A DNA stretch of 64,000 bases. It comes from Prostheceraeus crozeri (lineage: Eukaryota; Platyhelminthes; Polycladida; Euryleptidae). This document shows, one piece after another, positions 22,201 through 30,051 of this stretch (the first letter of the stretch is position 1; each line of letters starts with the position of its first letter). The stretch covers positions 1 through 64,000 of the forward strand of contig CAJQUW010008631.1 of assembly GCA_907163375.1 (NCBI GenBank), in the 5' to 3' direction. A model generated the notes under the pieces. That model saw only the letters and a program-made list of their open reading frames with translations. It searched no databases and was not told where the DNA came from. Both the position numbers and the translations under genes were made by a program.

Positions 22201-23241
22201 AAACTTTTACTCACCCAGTATGATAAAGAAAACTATCTAGTCCACTTTAGCATCTTAAAATTTTATTTAGAAATGGGTATGATTTTAAAAAGAGTTCACC
22301 GCATTATTAAATTTAGACAGAAAGCCTTCCTCAAGCCATATATTGATAGCAACAGCCAGAAACGTGCACTAGCCCAAAATAACTTTGAAAAAGATTTTTA
22401 TAAATATAAGAACAACAGTCTATTTGGTAAGACGATGGAGGATGTTAGAAAGCGCGTAAACTACAAACTAGTTAATGATGATCAAAAGTATCACAAATTG
22501 ACCTCATCACCTCTATTCATCGATAGAGACATTATCGATGAGGACCTTATAGGTGTTAAAATGATAAAATCTGAAGTTGAGTTGTGCAAACCCATCTATA
22601 TTGGTCAAGCTGTACTAGATTATTCTAAGCTTGAAATGTACCAACTCTTTTATAAAATACTAAAACCATGTCCTCTCGTAAAAGAGGTTCGTTTGTTGGG
22701 TGGTGATACAGATAGTTTCTTCTTAGGTATTACCACTCAAAAAGATTTAAATTTCAATGAAGTAGGAAAATCTTTAGAAAGATATTTTGATACATCAAAT
22801 TATCCTGCTGATCATCCACTCTACTCCATCAAAAATAAGGCAAAACTTGGCTGCTTTAAGGATGAGACAGCAGGGAAGGAAATAGATGAAATGATTCTCC
22901 TCCGTCCAAAAATGTATTCTATGAAATTAAAGGATAGTGATGATAGCATTAAGCGCGCTAAAGGCATATCAAAATCCATTGTGCAAAATATGAAACATAA
23001 GAATTTCAGGAAAGCCTATAGAAATAAAAATATAACGTTTGTCAATATGACAATCTTAAAATCTAAGTCGCATGAGATCAAAACTCATACTTTTAGGAAA
23101 CGGGCGCTTTCAGCATGGGAGGATAAGAGGTGCTGGTTAGAACACAACATATCTCTTCCACATGGACATCCTGACACAAACATACCACCACCCAAAAGAA
23201 TTAAACTCACACTACCACATTCAGGAGACGTCTTAGCATAA
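19270..23241 (+). CDS. Protein-primed family B DNA polymerase (Polinton pPolB)
   Basis: Replicates the element. The main frame runs from about 19460 to 23241. Two short GT-AG introns (19273-19339 and 19401-19459) with strong sites place the start at the ATG 19270, giving about 1281 residues. Order of parts: two C2H2-like fingers (CADCGHIF...HIKRGVC and CDLCIQSF...HRLQH); a region with DCESQCFKYAV and EEWHYCGI, recalling the papain-like Cys/His region common in Polinton polymerases; a third finger near CDRCIRHF; the 3'-5' exonuclease beginning YADIECY; and polymerase motifs YYDQNNLYGSS (A), KNNSLFGKTMED (B) and GGDTDSFF (C). The gene looks intact. It is a likely early gene given its TATA box. 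Confidence 0.95.
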
Positions 23242-23546
23242 TCATCCTTAACTTAGTATTTTGATGTTGATTTCTGTAGATAAACATTGTTGTTTTATGT
23301 ATCGCATGAGATTGTTTTTTCCTTGTGAATATGTGTCCACATCTGTACATTCCCCATGTGATGACTTTTCCACTGAAAGACATTTTTCCTATCCCTGTAT
23401 ATTTCCACCCTTCACGAAGTAAAAAGACTTTTTGTATATAACAATGTTTATTGAAGTGCGCTCATGTATATATTTTCAGTGGATGTTGTATAAAGTCTAT
23501 TGCTTCACATTCATGTACATATTTCAATAAACATATCACAATGACT
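23242..23546. other. Convergent 3' ends of polymerase and penton-like genes
   Basis: AT-rich, with no gene. AATAAA occurs on the plus strand at 23526-23531, and TTTATT (AATAAA on the minus strand) occurs around 23441. These are plausible poly(A) signals for the two convergent units. Confidence 0.4.
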
Positions 23547-25067
23547 TCACTTTGTTTTCCGAAACACTAACGTTATGAGGGATTTAGTATCTTTCACATG
23601 GATGCACTCTTGTAAACCATTGGTAATTTTGATAGCAATAGAGGGTATAGTTTGTTTGACGACGGGATGATAGAAAATAGATTCAAACATCTTCTCGACT
23701 ATTCCATATGAAGCGTCTTTATCATGAATGAAATCACGTAAAATGTATTCTTTTTTCTCACCAACAGAAATAGGTAGAATCAAATCACTTTGAATGTAAA
23801 GGTGCTGTTCATGTTTATCAAGTGTCATTGGTGTTTCTATACCAATCGTATGCGCAGCAGCAAACACTGTTTGTAGCATTGAAAAACCAAAGAGTTTTTT
23901 CAAATTTTTACTCAATTGACATTGAATGTCATCACCCAGTTTCAGAACAACGCGTTGATTTTCAATTGAAAACGAAATGTGGTGTGTCTTTACATCATAT
24001 TTACTTTTCATCACATGCTTCAACTTCTGTTGTATATAAGGATTTACTACATGAATGAAGCTTTCAACTGTATGATATAGACGCGGCATTATATTGATAG
24101 CAACTTTAGATTCTTCATAAGACTGGTAAATTTTCTTGATGCGATCGCCATAGATGTCCACCCACCATTCATCATTAACTGAATCAGCTTTAGTGTGATA
24201 TTCATGAGAAGCATACACCACACCGCTTCCAATAATAGGTGTATAATGTCTTACAAAATGACGCAAGGTTGGAGAGAAATAAACTGTAAGTTTGTCATTA
24301 TATTTCTGAATAACCAACTTATTTTTGTCCGCCATAATTTTTTCTCCATACTTCTTACCCACAGTCTCATTCCATCGTTTTACTAATTCAATAAGTGATA
24401 AAGGTTGAACACCACGCTTTTTCAAAATGATGCGTTCTTCGCATTCTACAACATCTTCATCAAATATTTTAAATCTATAATGAAATTTGTTGATTCGATT
24501 TGAATAAACTTTTCTAACATTTGCAGTAGCAATTGACGTTAGATGTAGTCCATGGCCAAAACCAAGATGCGGATAGAATTCACTATCCAACCTCAGCGTA
24601 AGACCTTTAGTAAAAGAATGAAAGCGGAGGAACTGTCTCCCACTCCAATGATAGATAGTAAACTCATAAGCTTTCTGATTTTTATTCTTCATGATGGAAG
24701 TATTACCACTGTTGAATGCCTTAATAATTTTCTCATTCCCAAATGGCTCATAAGAATCTGATTTTATCTGAATCCATTCATAGTTCCATTTTCCATCTGA
24801 TGTTAAATTGTATGGGAAGTGGAATGCATTATTCATCGTTATTCCATCATGGGTGCGAGGAGTCAATATCATTTCTTCCAAATCATTCACATTCTGAATA
24901 TTGCTATCATAGCAAATACTAGAAACGCCAACCTCCCATTCACCTTCTAAATGCAGTGGCCGATTTAATTCTACTCGATAGTCTGATGGTTTATTTTTGG
25001 GAAATTTATTCATAGAAGCATTACTGGGCAAGTAGATTAGAAACGAGTCCTTATTTTCACTTTCCAT
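23547..25067 (-). CDS. Penton-like minor capsid protein 1
   Basis: About 506 residues from the ATG at 25067 (MESENKDSF). The N-terminal signature FLIYLPSNASMNKFPKNKPS, then LHLEGEWEVGVSSICYD, is the pattern shared by Polinton minor capsid (penton-like) proteins. The frame is open to an earlier ATG at 25097, but that lies directly beside the ATGCAAAAG element, so the later start fits better. It is paralogous to the next gene. It would sit at capsid vertices, by family knowledge. Confidence 0.7.
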   Translation of the reverse strand: MESENKDSFLIYLPSNASMNKFPKNKPSDYRVELNRPLHLEGEWEVGVSSICYDSNIQNVNDLEEMILTPRTHDGITMNNAFHFPYNLTSDGKWNYEWIQIKSDSYEPFGNEKIIKAFNSGNTSIMKNKNQKAYEFTIYHWSGRQFLRFHSFTKGLTLRLDSEFYPHLGFGHGLHLTSIATANVRKVYSNRINKFHYRFKIFDEDVVECEERIILKKRGVQPLSLIELVKRWNETVGKKYGEKIMADKNKLVIQKYNDKLTVYFSPTLRHFVRHYTPIIGSGVVYASHEYHTKADSVNDEWWVDIYGDRIKKIYQSYEESKVAINIMPRLYHTVESFIHVVNPYIQQKLKHVMKSKYDVKTHHISFSIENQRVVLKLGDDIQCQLSKNLKKLFGFSMLQTVFAAAHTIGIETPMTLDKHEQHLYIQSDLILPISVGEKKEYILRDFIHDKDASYGIVEKMFESIFYHPVVKQTIPSIAIKITNGLQECIHVKDTKSLITLVFRKTK

Positions 25068-25098
25068 ATTATTCACATTGGAAAAATATAATAGCATA

Positions 25099-25107
25099 CT
25101 TTTGCAT
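25099..25107 (-). promoter_or_regulatory. ATGCAAAAG element upstream of penton-like gene 1
   Basis: Minus-strand ATGCAAAAG, 31 nt before the ATG at 25067. One of six copies of a shared ATGCAAA motif in Polinton B. Confidence 0.5.
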
Positions 25108-26504
25108 TAACTCTTCATTCGGAAATGGAGTGTAATACTTGTCACAGCATCTTTATGAAAAGGAATCAACGCACCAGCATCATCATAAATGGCAATATCA
25201 ATTTGTGGGATGTAGTTTGATTTCAGCTTTGTATAATGCACTTTCTTGAAAGTATGCTCAGATAAAATACTGCAGCTTTTTGGCTGGTATGGTATCATTG
25301 CTAGCAATGGAGCTTCAACATCTCCCACACGTACATCTTCACCAATATTGGAATATATCTGAAAATAGTTAATACGACGCGATAGCGACATGTCTGCGCT
25401 AGCTTTGGTTACAGTACCACTTTTAAAGATATTTTGATCAAAACCCAAAATGTCCATTAGAGTTTTATCCATAATTAGTTCAATACCTTTTCCATTTATA
25501 GTGAGAGACAAAGTACCTTCTTTTTCAGAAAATGAAATATGTTGCTCATTAATCACTTCATTTAAATAATCTACAACCAATTTAACCGAAGTAATAATGC
25601 GAGGCATCAACACTCTTGTTTCATGTAAGAAACCACCAAAAGGCTCTACACACTTTCTGTATAAAGATACGGCCCATTCTGTATCAAATTGATTTGGCCT
25701 TTCACATGGTAAATGTTGCATATCAGATTTTCCATGAACAGCTGCAGAACGATGTCGTAAGAACTGATGAAAATCTTTTGAACAAACTAATACTAGATCA
25801 TCATCATTTAATTTGCTTATTGCAATATGATTAGATGATTTGATATAAGTCAATGTTGCCACTTGTTTACCATCAACTCGAAGGAGATAATTAAATTTCT
25901 TCAATAATGTTTCAGGAGTCATGTTTGTCTTTCTTGGCTTAATCACAATCTTCTTCACCAACGTCTTCTCATTTCTTGGAATAAGATCTACATAATAAGC
26001 TTCCTCTCGATATATTAACTGTTTATGACCACTTATGTGGTAATTAACGTTAAAATTATCATAGCTTGTTAAGGCGCTAGCGAGGTAGCCTAAATCATTT
26101 CTTAAACTTGGACTTAAACCAACAATCCAATCTTTCTCAACTACATGATGTACATAATTATAATCATCATTGTGCGGAGTAAATTGGACAATATGTTTAC
26201 ACGCTTTATTCAAGAAATCATATATAAACTTTTTACATGATAAGAGATCTTTCTTTGACCACTGTGGAATGTATACTCGGCACCCCTTTTCACATTGATA
26301 AGCAGCTGTACGCCTCATATTAATAGTCATCACCTCATGATCAAAAGTATAGACACAGTTGCTATAAACAAGTTGAGTGACACCCACTTCCCAATTTCCA
26401 TTTAGCTGTTGTGCATGATCAATGGGAGTAGAAAAGAGTGCGGCTCGATTACTAGTAAATCTCTTTGTAGCCGCATTGCTAAGCAAAATATGATAAAACG
26501 ACAT
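25107..26504 (-). CDS. Penton-like minor capsid protein 2
   Basis: About 465 residues from MSFYHILLSNAATKRF. The N-terminus mirrors penton-like protein 1: a short beta strand, SNAA/SNAS, a run to LNGNWEVGVTQLVYSN, and similar later blocks. Divergence is large, so the pair is an old tandem duplication. Its stop codon abuts the promoter element of gene 1. Alternative: one copy may be a spike or another vertex component instead of a penton. Confidence 0.65.
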   Translation of the reverse strand: MSFYHILLSNAATKRFTSNRAALFSTPIDHAQQLNGNWEVGVTQLVYSNCVYTFDHEVMTINMRRTAAYQCEKGCRVYIPQWSKKDLLSCKKFIYDFLNKACKHIVQFTPHNDDYNYVHHVVEKDWIVGLSPSLRNDLGYLASALTSYDNFNVNYHISGHKQLIYREEAYYVDLIPRNEKTLVKKIVIKPRKTNMTPETLLKKFNYLLRVDGKQVATLTYIKSSNHIAISKLNDDDLVLVCSKDFHQFLRHRSAAVHGKSDMQHLPCERPNQFDTEWAVSLYRKCVEPFGGFLHETRVLMPRIITSVKLVVDYLNEVINEQHISFSEKEGTLSLTINGKGIELIMDKTLMDILGFDQNIFKSGTVTKASADMSLSRRINYFQIYSNIGEDVRVGDVEAPLLAMIPYQPKSCSILSEHTFKKVHYTKLKSNYIPQIDIAIYDDAGALIPFHKDAVTSITLHFRMKS

Positions 26505-26525
26505 TTTTATATTGCTAATCTGCAA

Positions 26526-26533
26526 CTTTGCAT
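26526..26533 (-). promoter_or_regulatory. ATGCAAAG element in a 35-bp divergent promoter
   Basis: Minus-strand ATGCAAAG, 21 nt before the ATG of penton-like protein 2 (26504). The divergent plus-strand gene starts at 26540, so both start codons lie within 36 bp. Confidence 0.5.
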
Positions 26534-26539
26534 AACATC

Positions 26540-26896
26540 ATGAAGACTTGGATTTTGGACTCTCTACAATATATCAGAGTTGATCGTGATGGAAACGTAC
26601 ATTTCAAAAATTCTCATGGTCATACATCAAGAGGAATTACATTAACATGGCGACAATTTATCAACCTCAATGATATCATGAGGGATTTGGAATATTTTGA
26701 AACATTAAGATTCATCTCCTTGGGTGATCAAGTTTGGCTTCAACATTACAGAAATGAAATTCAAATCTACCATTCTCATTCCGCAAACTGTTTCTCATTT
26801 CGCAAATACAATTGGGAGAAGTATAGAAGATACATACATCGCTCCATCATGACATTTATTCGTCGTGAGTTCATCGCCCTACTATGCAAATCTTAA
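26540..26896 (+). CDS. Small paralogous protein 1, possibly PC4-like
   Basis: 118 residues from MKTWILDSLQYIRVD. It shares with the next gene the pattern W-x-LDSLQ-x-I, D-x-GNV-FK, a beta-turn, R-x-ITLTWRQF-x-x-L-x-x-IM-x-DLEYF, then WL...IQ-YHS, F-F...W-KY-R-IHRSI. The strand, basic strand, GI-L-x-x-W/F-x-x-L helix layout resembles the ssDNA-binding domain of transcription coactivator PC4, perhaps as two half-repeats. This is a weak structural analogy. Its neighbour is a TBP-like gene, which fits a transcription role. Confidence 0.5.
   Translation: MKTWILDSLQYIRVDRDGNVHFKNSHGHTSRGITLTWRQFINLNDIMRDLEYFETLRFISLGDQVWLQHYRNEIQIYHSHSANCFSFRKYNWEKYRRYIHRSIMTFIRREFIALLCKS
26884..26891 (+). promoter_or_regulatory. 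ATGCAAAT element upstream of small paralogous protein 2
   Basis: Plus-strand ATGCAAAT, 27 nt before the ATG at 26919. It overlaps the end of the preceding gene. The strand matches the downstream gene. Confidence 0.5.
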
Positions 26897-26918
26897 TCAG
26901 ATATGATTACCACACACC

Positions 26919-27569
26919 ATGAGTTGGAAATTAGATTCCCTACAACGTATTGAAACGGATCATGATCGAAACGTCTATTTCAAAGATTCAACTGGAAATG
27001 TGAGAAGAGAGTTTGCTTTATCTTATCGTCATTTTCAATCTCTACATCATATCATGAAGGACTTGAAATACTTCTATATGAAAAGACATTCACGTATTGG
27101 AAATCGCATCTGGCTGCGCGTCAACAATCGGCGAATTCAACTCTATCATTCCCAACTTCATACTAACTTCACATTTCATCAAGGTAGTTGGGAAAAGTAT
27201 AAAAGGAAGGTACATCGCTCAATTTACTCATTCTTTCATCATGAAGCGCCATCGCTACACCATCGTCAACATTCTCCGTCGCTTCAGACTCTACACCAAA
27301 ATCGATCTCACAACATTACGCCAACACCTTCCAAACAGCAAGTATTACCCGGGCCGTCCTCAAATGTTAGTGGTGAAGATGAACAATTCACGGAATCTTC
27401 AACTCTTCCCAAATGGGACTGTACAGATTCTCGGCGCCCTTTCTCATTCATCGGCGCAGTCAATGCGCTTAGAGCTACAAAGACTACTACGTCGGATATG
27501 GAAGAGGGAGAGGTGTGTGATGTCGAATCTGACTGTGGACAATATGGTGATCTCTACTCAATTGAGTGA
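26919..27569 (+). CDS. Small paralogous protein 2, possibly PC4-like, with acidic tail
   Basis: 216 residues from MSWKLDSLQRIETDHDRNVY. The first ~110 residues are paralogous to the preceding gene. The rest is a His/Ser/Thr/Pro-rich linker and an acidic C-terminus (DMEEGEVCDVESDCGQYGD). The last half overlaps the TBP-like gene in another frame for about 330 nt. Together they look like a transcription-factor-like cassette, but this is inferred from context. Confidence 0.5.
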   Translation: MSWKLDSLQRIETDHDRNVYFKDSTGNVRREFALSYRHFQSLHHIMKDLKYFYMKRHSRIGNRIWLRVNNRRIQLYHSQLHTNFTFHQGSWEKYKRKVHRSIYSFFHHEAPSLHHRQHSPSLQTLHQNRSHNITPTPSKQQVLPGPSSNVSGEDEQFTESSTLPKWDCTDSRRPFSFIGAVNALRATKTTTSDMEEGEVCDVESDCGQYGDLYSIE

Positions 27570-27786
27570 CAGTCTATCATTTTTGAAGATTCGTACCAGC
27601 AGTTACAGTTTGTGTTATGAACCCGAACTTTTTCCTGCAGCTCTCATTAGTTGTTGGTTGCCTGTGCATGTGGCAATCTTTCATAATAGTAAAGTGATCA
27701 TTACTGGACTAAAATCTCATGAACAAGCAAATATGATCCTAGACTATCTCATTGAGTATGTACGTACCCAGCGGATTGTAAAATAA
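27241..27786 (+). CDS. TATA-binding-protein-like protein (TBP core, two repeats)
   Basis: 181 residues from MKRHRYTIVNILRR, almost exactly the size of the conserved TBP core. Repeat 1 (about 1-90) shows TIVNI...KIDLTTL...YYPGRPQMLVVKM...LQLFPNGTVQILGA.S...AQS, following TBP's L-D-L / Y-P-x-x-F / V-M-R / L-I-F-x-x-G-K-x-x-x-T-G-A-K-S-E-E-Q order. Repeat 2 (about 91-181) has CVMSNLTVDNMV, then SSYSLCYEPELFPAA with the YEPELFP (126-132) that is a TBP signature, and VAIFHNSKVIITGLKS. Phe56, Phe131 and Phe147 sit where TBP has DNA-intercalating phenylalanines. The upstream open frame lacks TBP character. It probably binds promoter DNA, perhaps for late transcription, which is inference. AATAAA overlaps its stop codon. 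Confidence 0.8.
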   Translation: MKRHRYTIVNILRRFRLYTKIDLTTLRQHLPNSKYYPGRPQMLVVKMNNSRNLQLFPNGTVQILGALSHSSAQSMRLELQRLLRRIWKRERCVMSNLTVDNMVISTQLSDSLSFLKIRTSSYSLCYEPELFPAALISCWLPVHVAIFHNSKVIITGLKSHEQANMILDYLIEYVRTQRIVK

Positions 27787-27813
27787 AAAACAATTTTTTC
27801 CAACATGATGTTT

Positions 27814-28275
27814 TTATTTCAAATCATGATAGAACTTACAAATCATTTTTTCATTAGAGGATGGATTACATGAAAAGTTTTGAATAATAGATGCAAATCG
27901 AGATACATGTAAACGTTTTAAGATGAAGTACAGTACAAAAGCACCACACGTTGATGAAAGTGGATGTTGTAGTATGCGTTCATTTCGCTGATATTGACGC
28001 GTATGTTTTCTCAACCACTGCTGTGTTGGTATATTTGGAGGTTGAGCAAGAGAGTCAAATAGTTCACCACGTCGGTCTTCTCCAATAAAGATCGCTTTCC
28101 AATGCTCACCGCCTAAATTCTGTGAATGAGTGTTTAGCACAATAAAGATGGGATAGTGATTTACTGCAGGTGGTAAGGTATCGAGTGAATAGACATTATC
28201 GAAAGCTTTCAACGTCGCTTCGTCTGCATTACGCTGCACTTTAGTCTTAATATCGTCAGCAGTCAACCAACTCAT
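27814..28275 (-). CDS. Polinton adenain-like cysteine protease
   Basis: 153 residues. His in GGEHWKAIFIG, Asp in GELFDSLAQ and Cys in SSTCGAFVLYFIL are in the order His-Asp-Cys of the adenovirus maturation protease family (Ulp1 fold), with a Gln-containing LQHPL just before the Cys. It would cleave virion precursors; Gly-Gly sites are visible in the basic core-like and pX-like proteins nearby. Its ATG overlaps the capsid stop by one base (TAATG), suggesting coupled translation. Its poly(A) signal lies just below 27814 and its 3' end faces the TBP-like gene. Confidence 0.9.
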   Translation of the reverse strand: MSWLTADDIKTKVQRNADEATLKAFDNVYSLDTLPPAVNHYPIFIVLNTHSQNLGGEHWKAIFIGEDRRGELFDSLAQPPNIPTQQWLRKHTRQYQRNERILQHPLSSTCGAFVLYFILKRLHVSRFASIIQNFSCNPSSNEKMICKFYHDLK

Positions 28276-29552
28276 TAACGATTATACTGAAGAATCACGT
28301 CACGATACTTTGTAATTTCAATATTTGAATCGAAGACTGCATAAATTAATACATTGATCGTCTCAGGTAGTGTTCTTTTGAACGTCAAATCCAAACGAAT
28401 ATTATGAGGCACGTTCGCTTGACGATAGGGTGCACTAATATCGCTGTCAGCAGTCAAATCAAATGCATAAATAGTATATCCACTCTTAAACTCTTTCATA
28501 GTCAGTCCGTTGGTGTCATCCGTATTGTAAAAGCCAAAAACATCCATAAAATCAACATAACTGCGCATAAATTGATCCGAAGCAAAATCTGGTTTGTAGG
28601 GTGGACCAGGATGACTCACACCATTTACACGTAAAGCAATTTCACTTAACTGATTGTGTTTAAAATTGAAAGGATTCTTCTTTATATTACCATTAAATGC
28701 ATCATTTTCAACCATTGCCACCATGAGGAGCTTCGGTGCTTCCGATGGAAAGAGGCCATCTTTCATGAAACTCTTTTGATCTTTCGGAATTGTAAAGGTG
28801 AGAAGCTTTGTATGCTGAATGGGGTAAATGGCATTTTGGCGGTTAAGGCCTTCAGCATGCCCTCTAATGACACTTGGATTCGGTACTACTCGACGAATGT
28901 AAAGTGCAATATCTTCCACATGAATTCTAAAATTGTCAACTTTAGCAAATGCATTCAGCGCAAATTCAGGCTTATTCAATGTCAGCTTGAGTCGCATGCT
29001 GGTATTACACAGTAAAAACTTTGACTGTCTAAAGAAGTCTAAATTCAGCGGACCATATAGCTGACATACTCTACTATCTTTAATCATAGCAGATCGCTTT
29101 ACAAAGCCACTGTTTGTTTCAACATCAAATTTTCCTGCTTCATCTCTGTACCATCCCATGGCTTCCATATGACTTTTTTGTGCTGCTGGATGAAACTGTG
29201 ATACATGATTGAAATATGATTTATAGGGATAATCGCTTTGACCACCTTCCACTTGCTGCTCTCCAATCGTTAGAGAAACATCACGAAGTAATGTAGTCAA
29301 TGGTAAATTGTTCAGTCCAACTTTATGTGCATCGTCAATAGCAGTTCCATCTGCTTGCTGAATTCTAAACCTCAAATCAAGCATCGCATAACTCAAATCT
29401 ATGTAGTCATCACTACCACCAGGAATAACAAATTCAATGGGGCCAGCATTCTCAGCTGTTCGAGGATGATAATCTACAATACTTGAACTAAGAATATCTG
29501 TCTGTATGGCTTGTTGATCGAACAAACAAAAACCGGAAGTTTTACACTCCAT
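28275..29552 (-). CDS. Polinton major capsid protein (double jelly-roll)
   Basis: 425 residues, continuous. The N-terminal block QTDILSSSIVDYHPRT, GPIEFVIPGGSDDYIDLSYAML and later NNLPLTTLLRDVSLTIG, SDYPYKSYFNHV match the capsid family widely seen in invertebrate Polintons. The C-terminal block VDFMDVFGFYNTDDTNGLT, YTIYAFDLTAD is the second conserved segment. It lies in a tight unit (core-like, capsid, protease), with 2 nt separating it from the core-like stop. Confidence 0.92.
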   Translation of the reverse strand: MECKTSGFCLFDQQAIQTDILSSSIVDYHPRTAENAGPIEFVIPGGSDDYIDLSYAMLDLRFRIQQADGTAIDDAHKVGLNNLPLTTLLRDVSLTIGEQQVEGGQSDYPYKSYFNHVSQFHPAAQKSHMEAMGWYRDEAGKFDVETNSGFVKRSAMIKDSRVCQLYGPLNLDFFRQSKFLLCNTSMRLKLTLNKPEFALNAFAKVDNFRIHVEDIALYIRRVVPNPSVIRGHAEGLNRQNAIYPIQHTKLLTFTIPKDQKSFMKDGLFPSEAPKLLMVAMVENDAFNGNIKKNPFNFKHNQLSEIALRVNGVSHPGPPYKPDFASDQFMRSYVDFMDVFGFYNTDDTNGLTMKEFKSGYTIYAFDLTADSDISAPYRQANVPHNIRLDLTFKRTLPETINVLIYAVFDSNIEITKYRDVILQYNR

Positions 29553-29554
29553 GA

Positions 29555-30010
29555 TTAGAAGTTATAGCAGCGTCGTCGTTTAGCGCCTGATGAATGATTA
29601 GAGCCTCTGCGACGTTTGCGTGAATGCCTTTTGACTGAAGATCGCACCTTACCAGCTCCGCGATGTTTCCTCCTTCCTTTATTCATTCGTTTAGGTGATT
29701 TCTTTCCTTGAGTAACACCAGCAATGGTCTGCTTCAATGTTTTTAAACCGCGTTCCTTCCCACGATTCAACAAACTGCTCTTAAAACTTCTACCTCTGGA
29801 AAGATCACTAGCAACATCACCAGCAAAGCCAACGGCATTACTTAAAACATTTCGTTTTAAAGATCTACCGACATTGGATATGAGAGGTGCTACAACAGAT
29901 TTCAGTGCACCAAGTATGCTACCTCCACGTTGGCGGCGAGCACCGATGTAAATTTGTCCTCCGCCACTTACATAGGAGGGTCGTGAATAAAATGAGGCAG
30001 TTGGATTCAT
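29555..30010 (-). CDS. Basic core-like protein (pX/pVI-like)
   Basis: 151 residues: a short aromatic N-terminus, GGGQIYIGARRQRGGS with Gly-Gly candidate protease sites, a hydrophobic segment (ILGALKSVVAPLISNVG), then an Arg/Lys-rich tail (KRHSRKRRRGS). By composition and position it is a candidate virion core or membrane-active protein. It is the first gene of the capsid unit and carries an ATGCAAAG element 30 nt upstream. Confidence 0.7.
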   Translation of the reverse strand: MNPTASFYSRPSYVSGGGQIYIGARRQRGGSILGALKSVVAPLISNVGRSLKRNVLSNAVGFAGDVASDLSRGRSFKSSLLNRGKERGLKTLKQTIAGVTQGKKSPKRMNKGRRKHRGAGKVRSSVKRHSRKRRRGSNHSSGAKRRRCYNF

Positions 30011-30040
30011 AGCTCAAACCCTAAACATTGTTAGTTACAA

Positions 30041-30048
30041 CTTTGCAT
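30041..30048 (-). promoter_or_regulatory. ATGCAAAG element upstream of the capsid unit
   Basis: Minus-strand ATGCAAAG, 30 nt before the ATG at 30010. Conserved in copy A at the equivalent position near 2730. It would drive the core-like, capsid and protease genes. Confidence 0.55.
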
Positions 30049-30051
30049 GAA

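Noticed and set aside
23242-23546. Possible replication origin or regulatory hub between polymerase and penton-like genes
   Set aside because: Only poly(A)-type signals are visible. Polintons prime replication from their ends, so there is no need for an internal origin.
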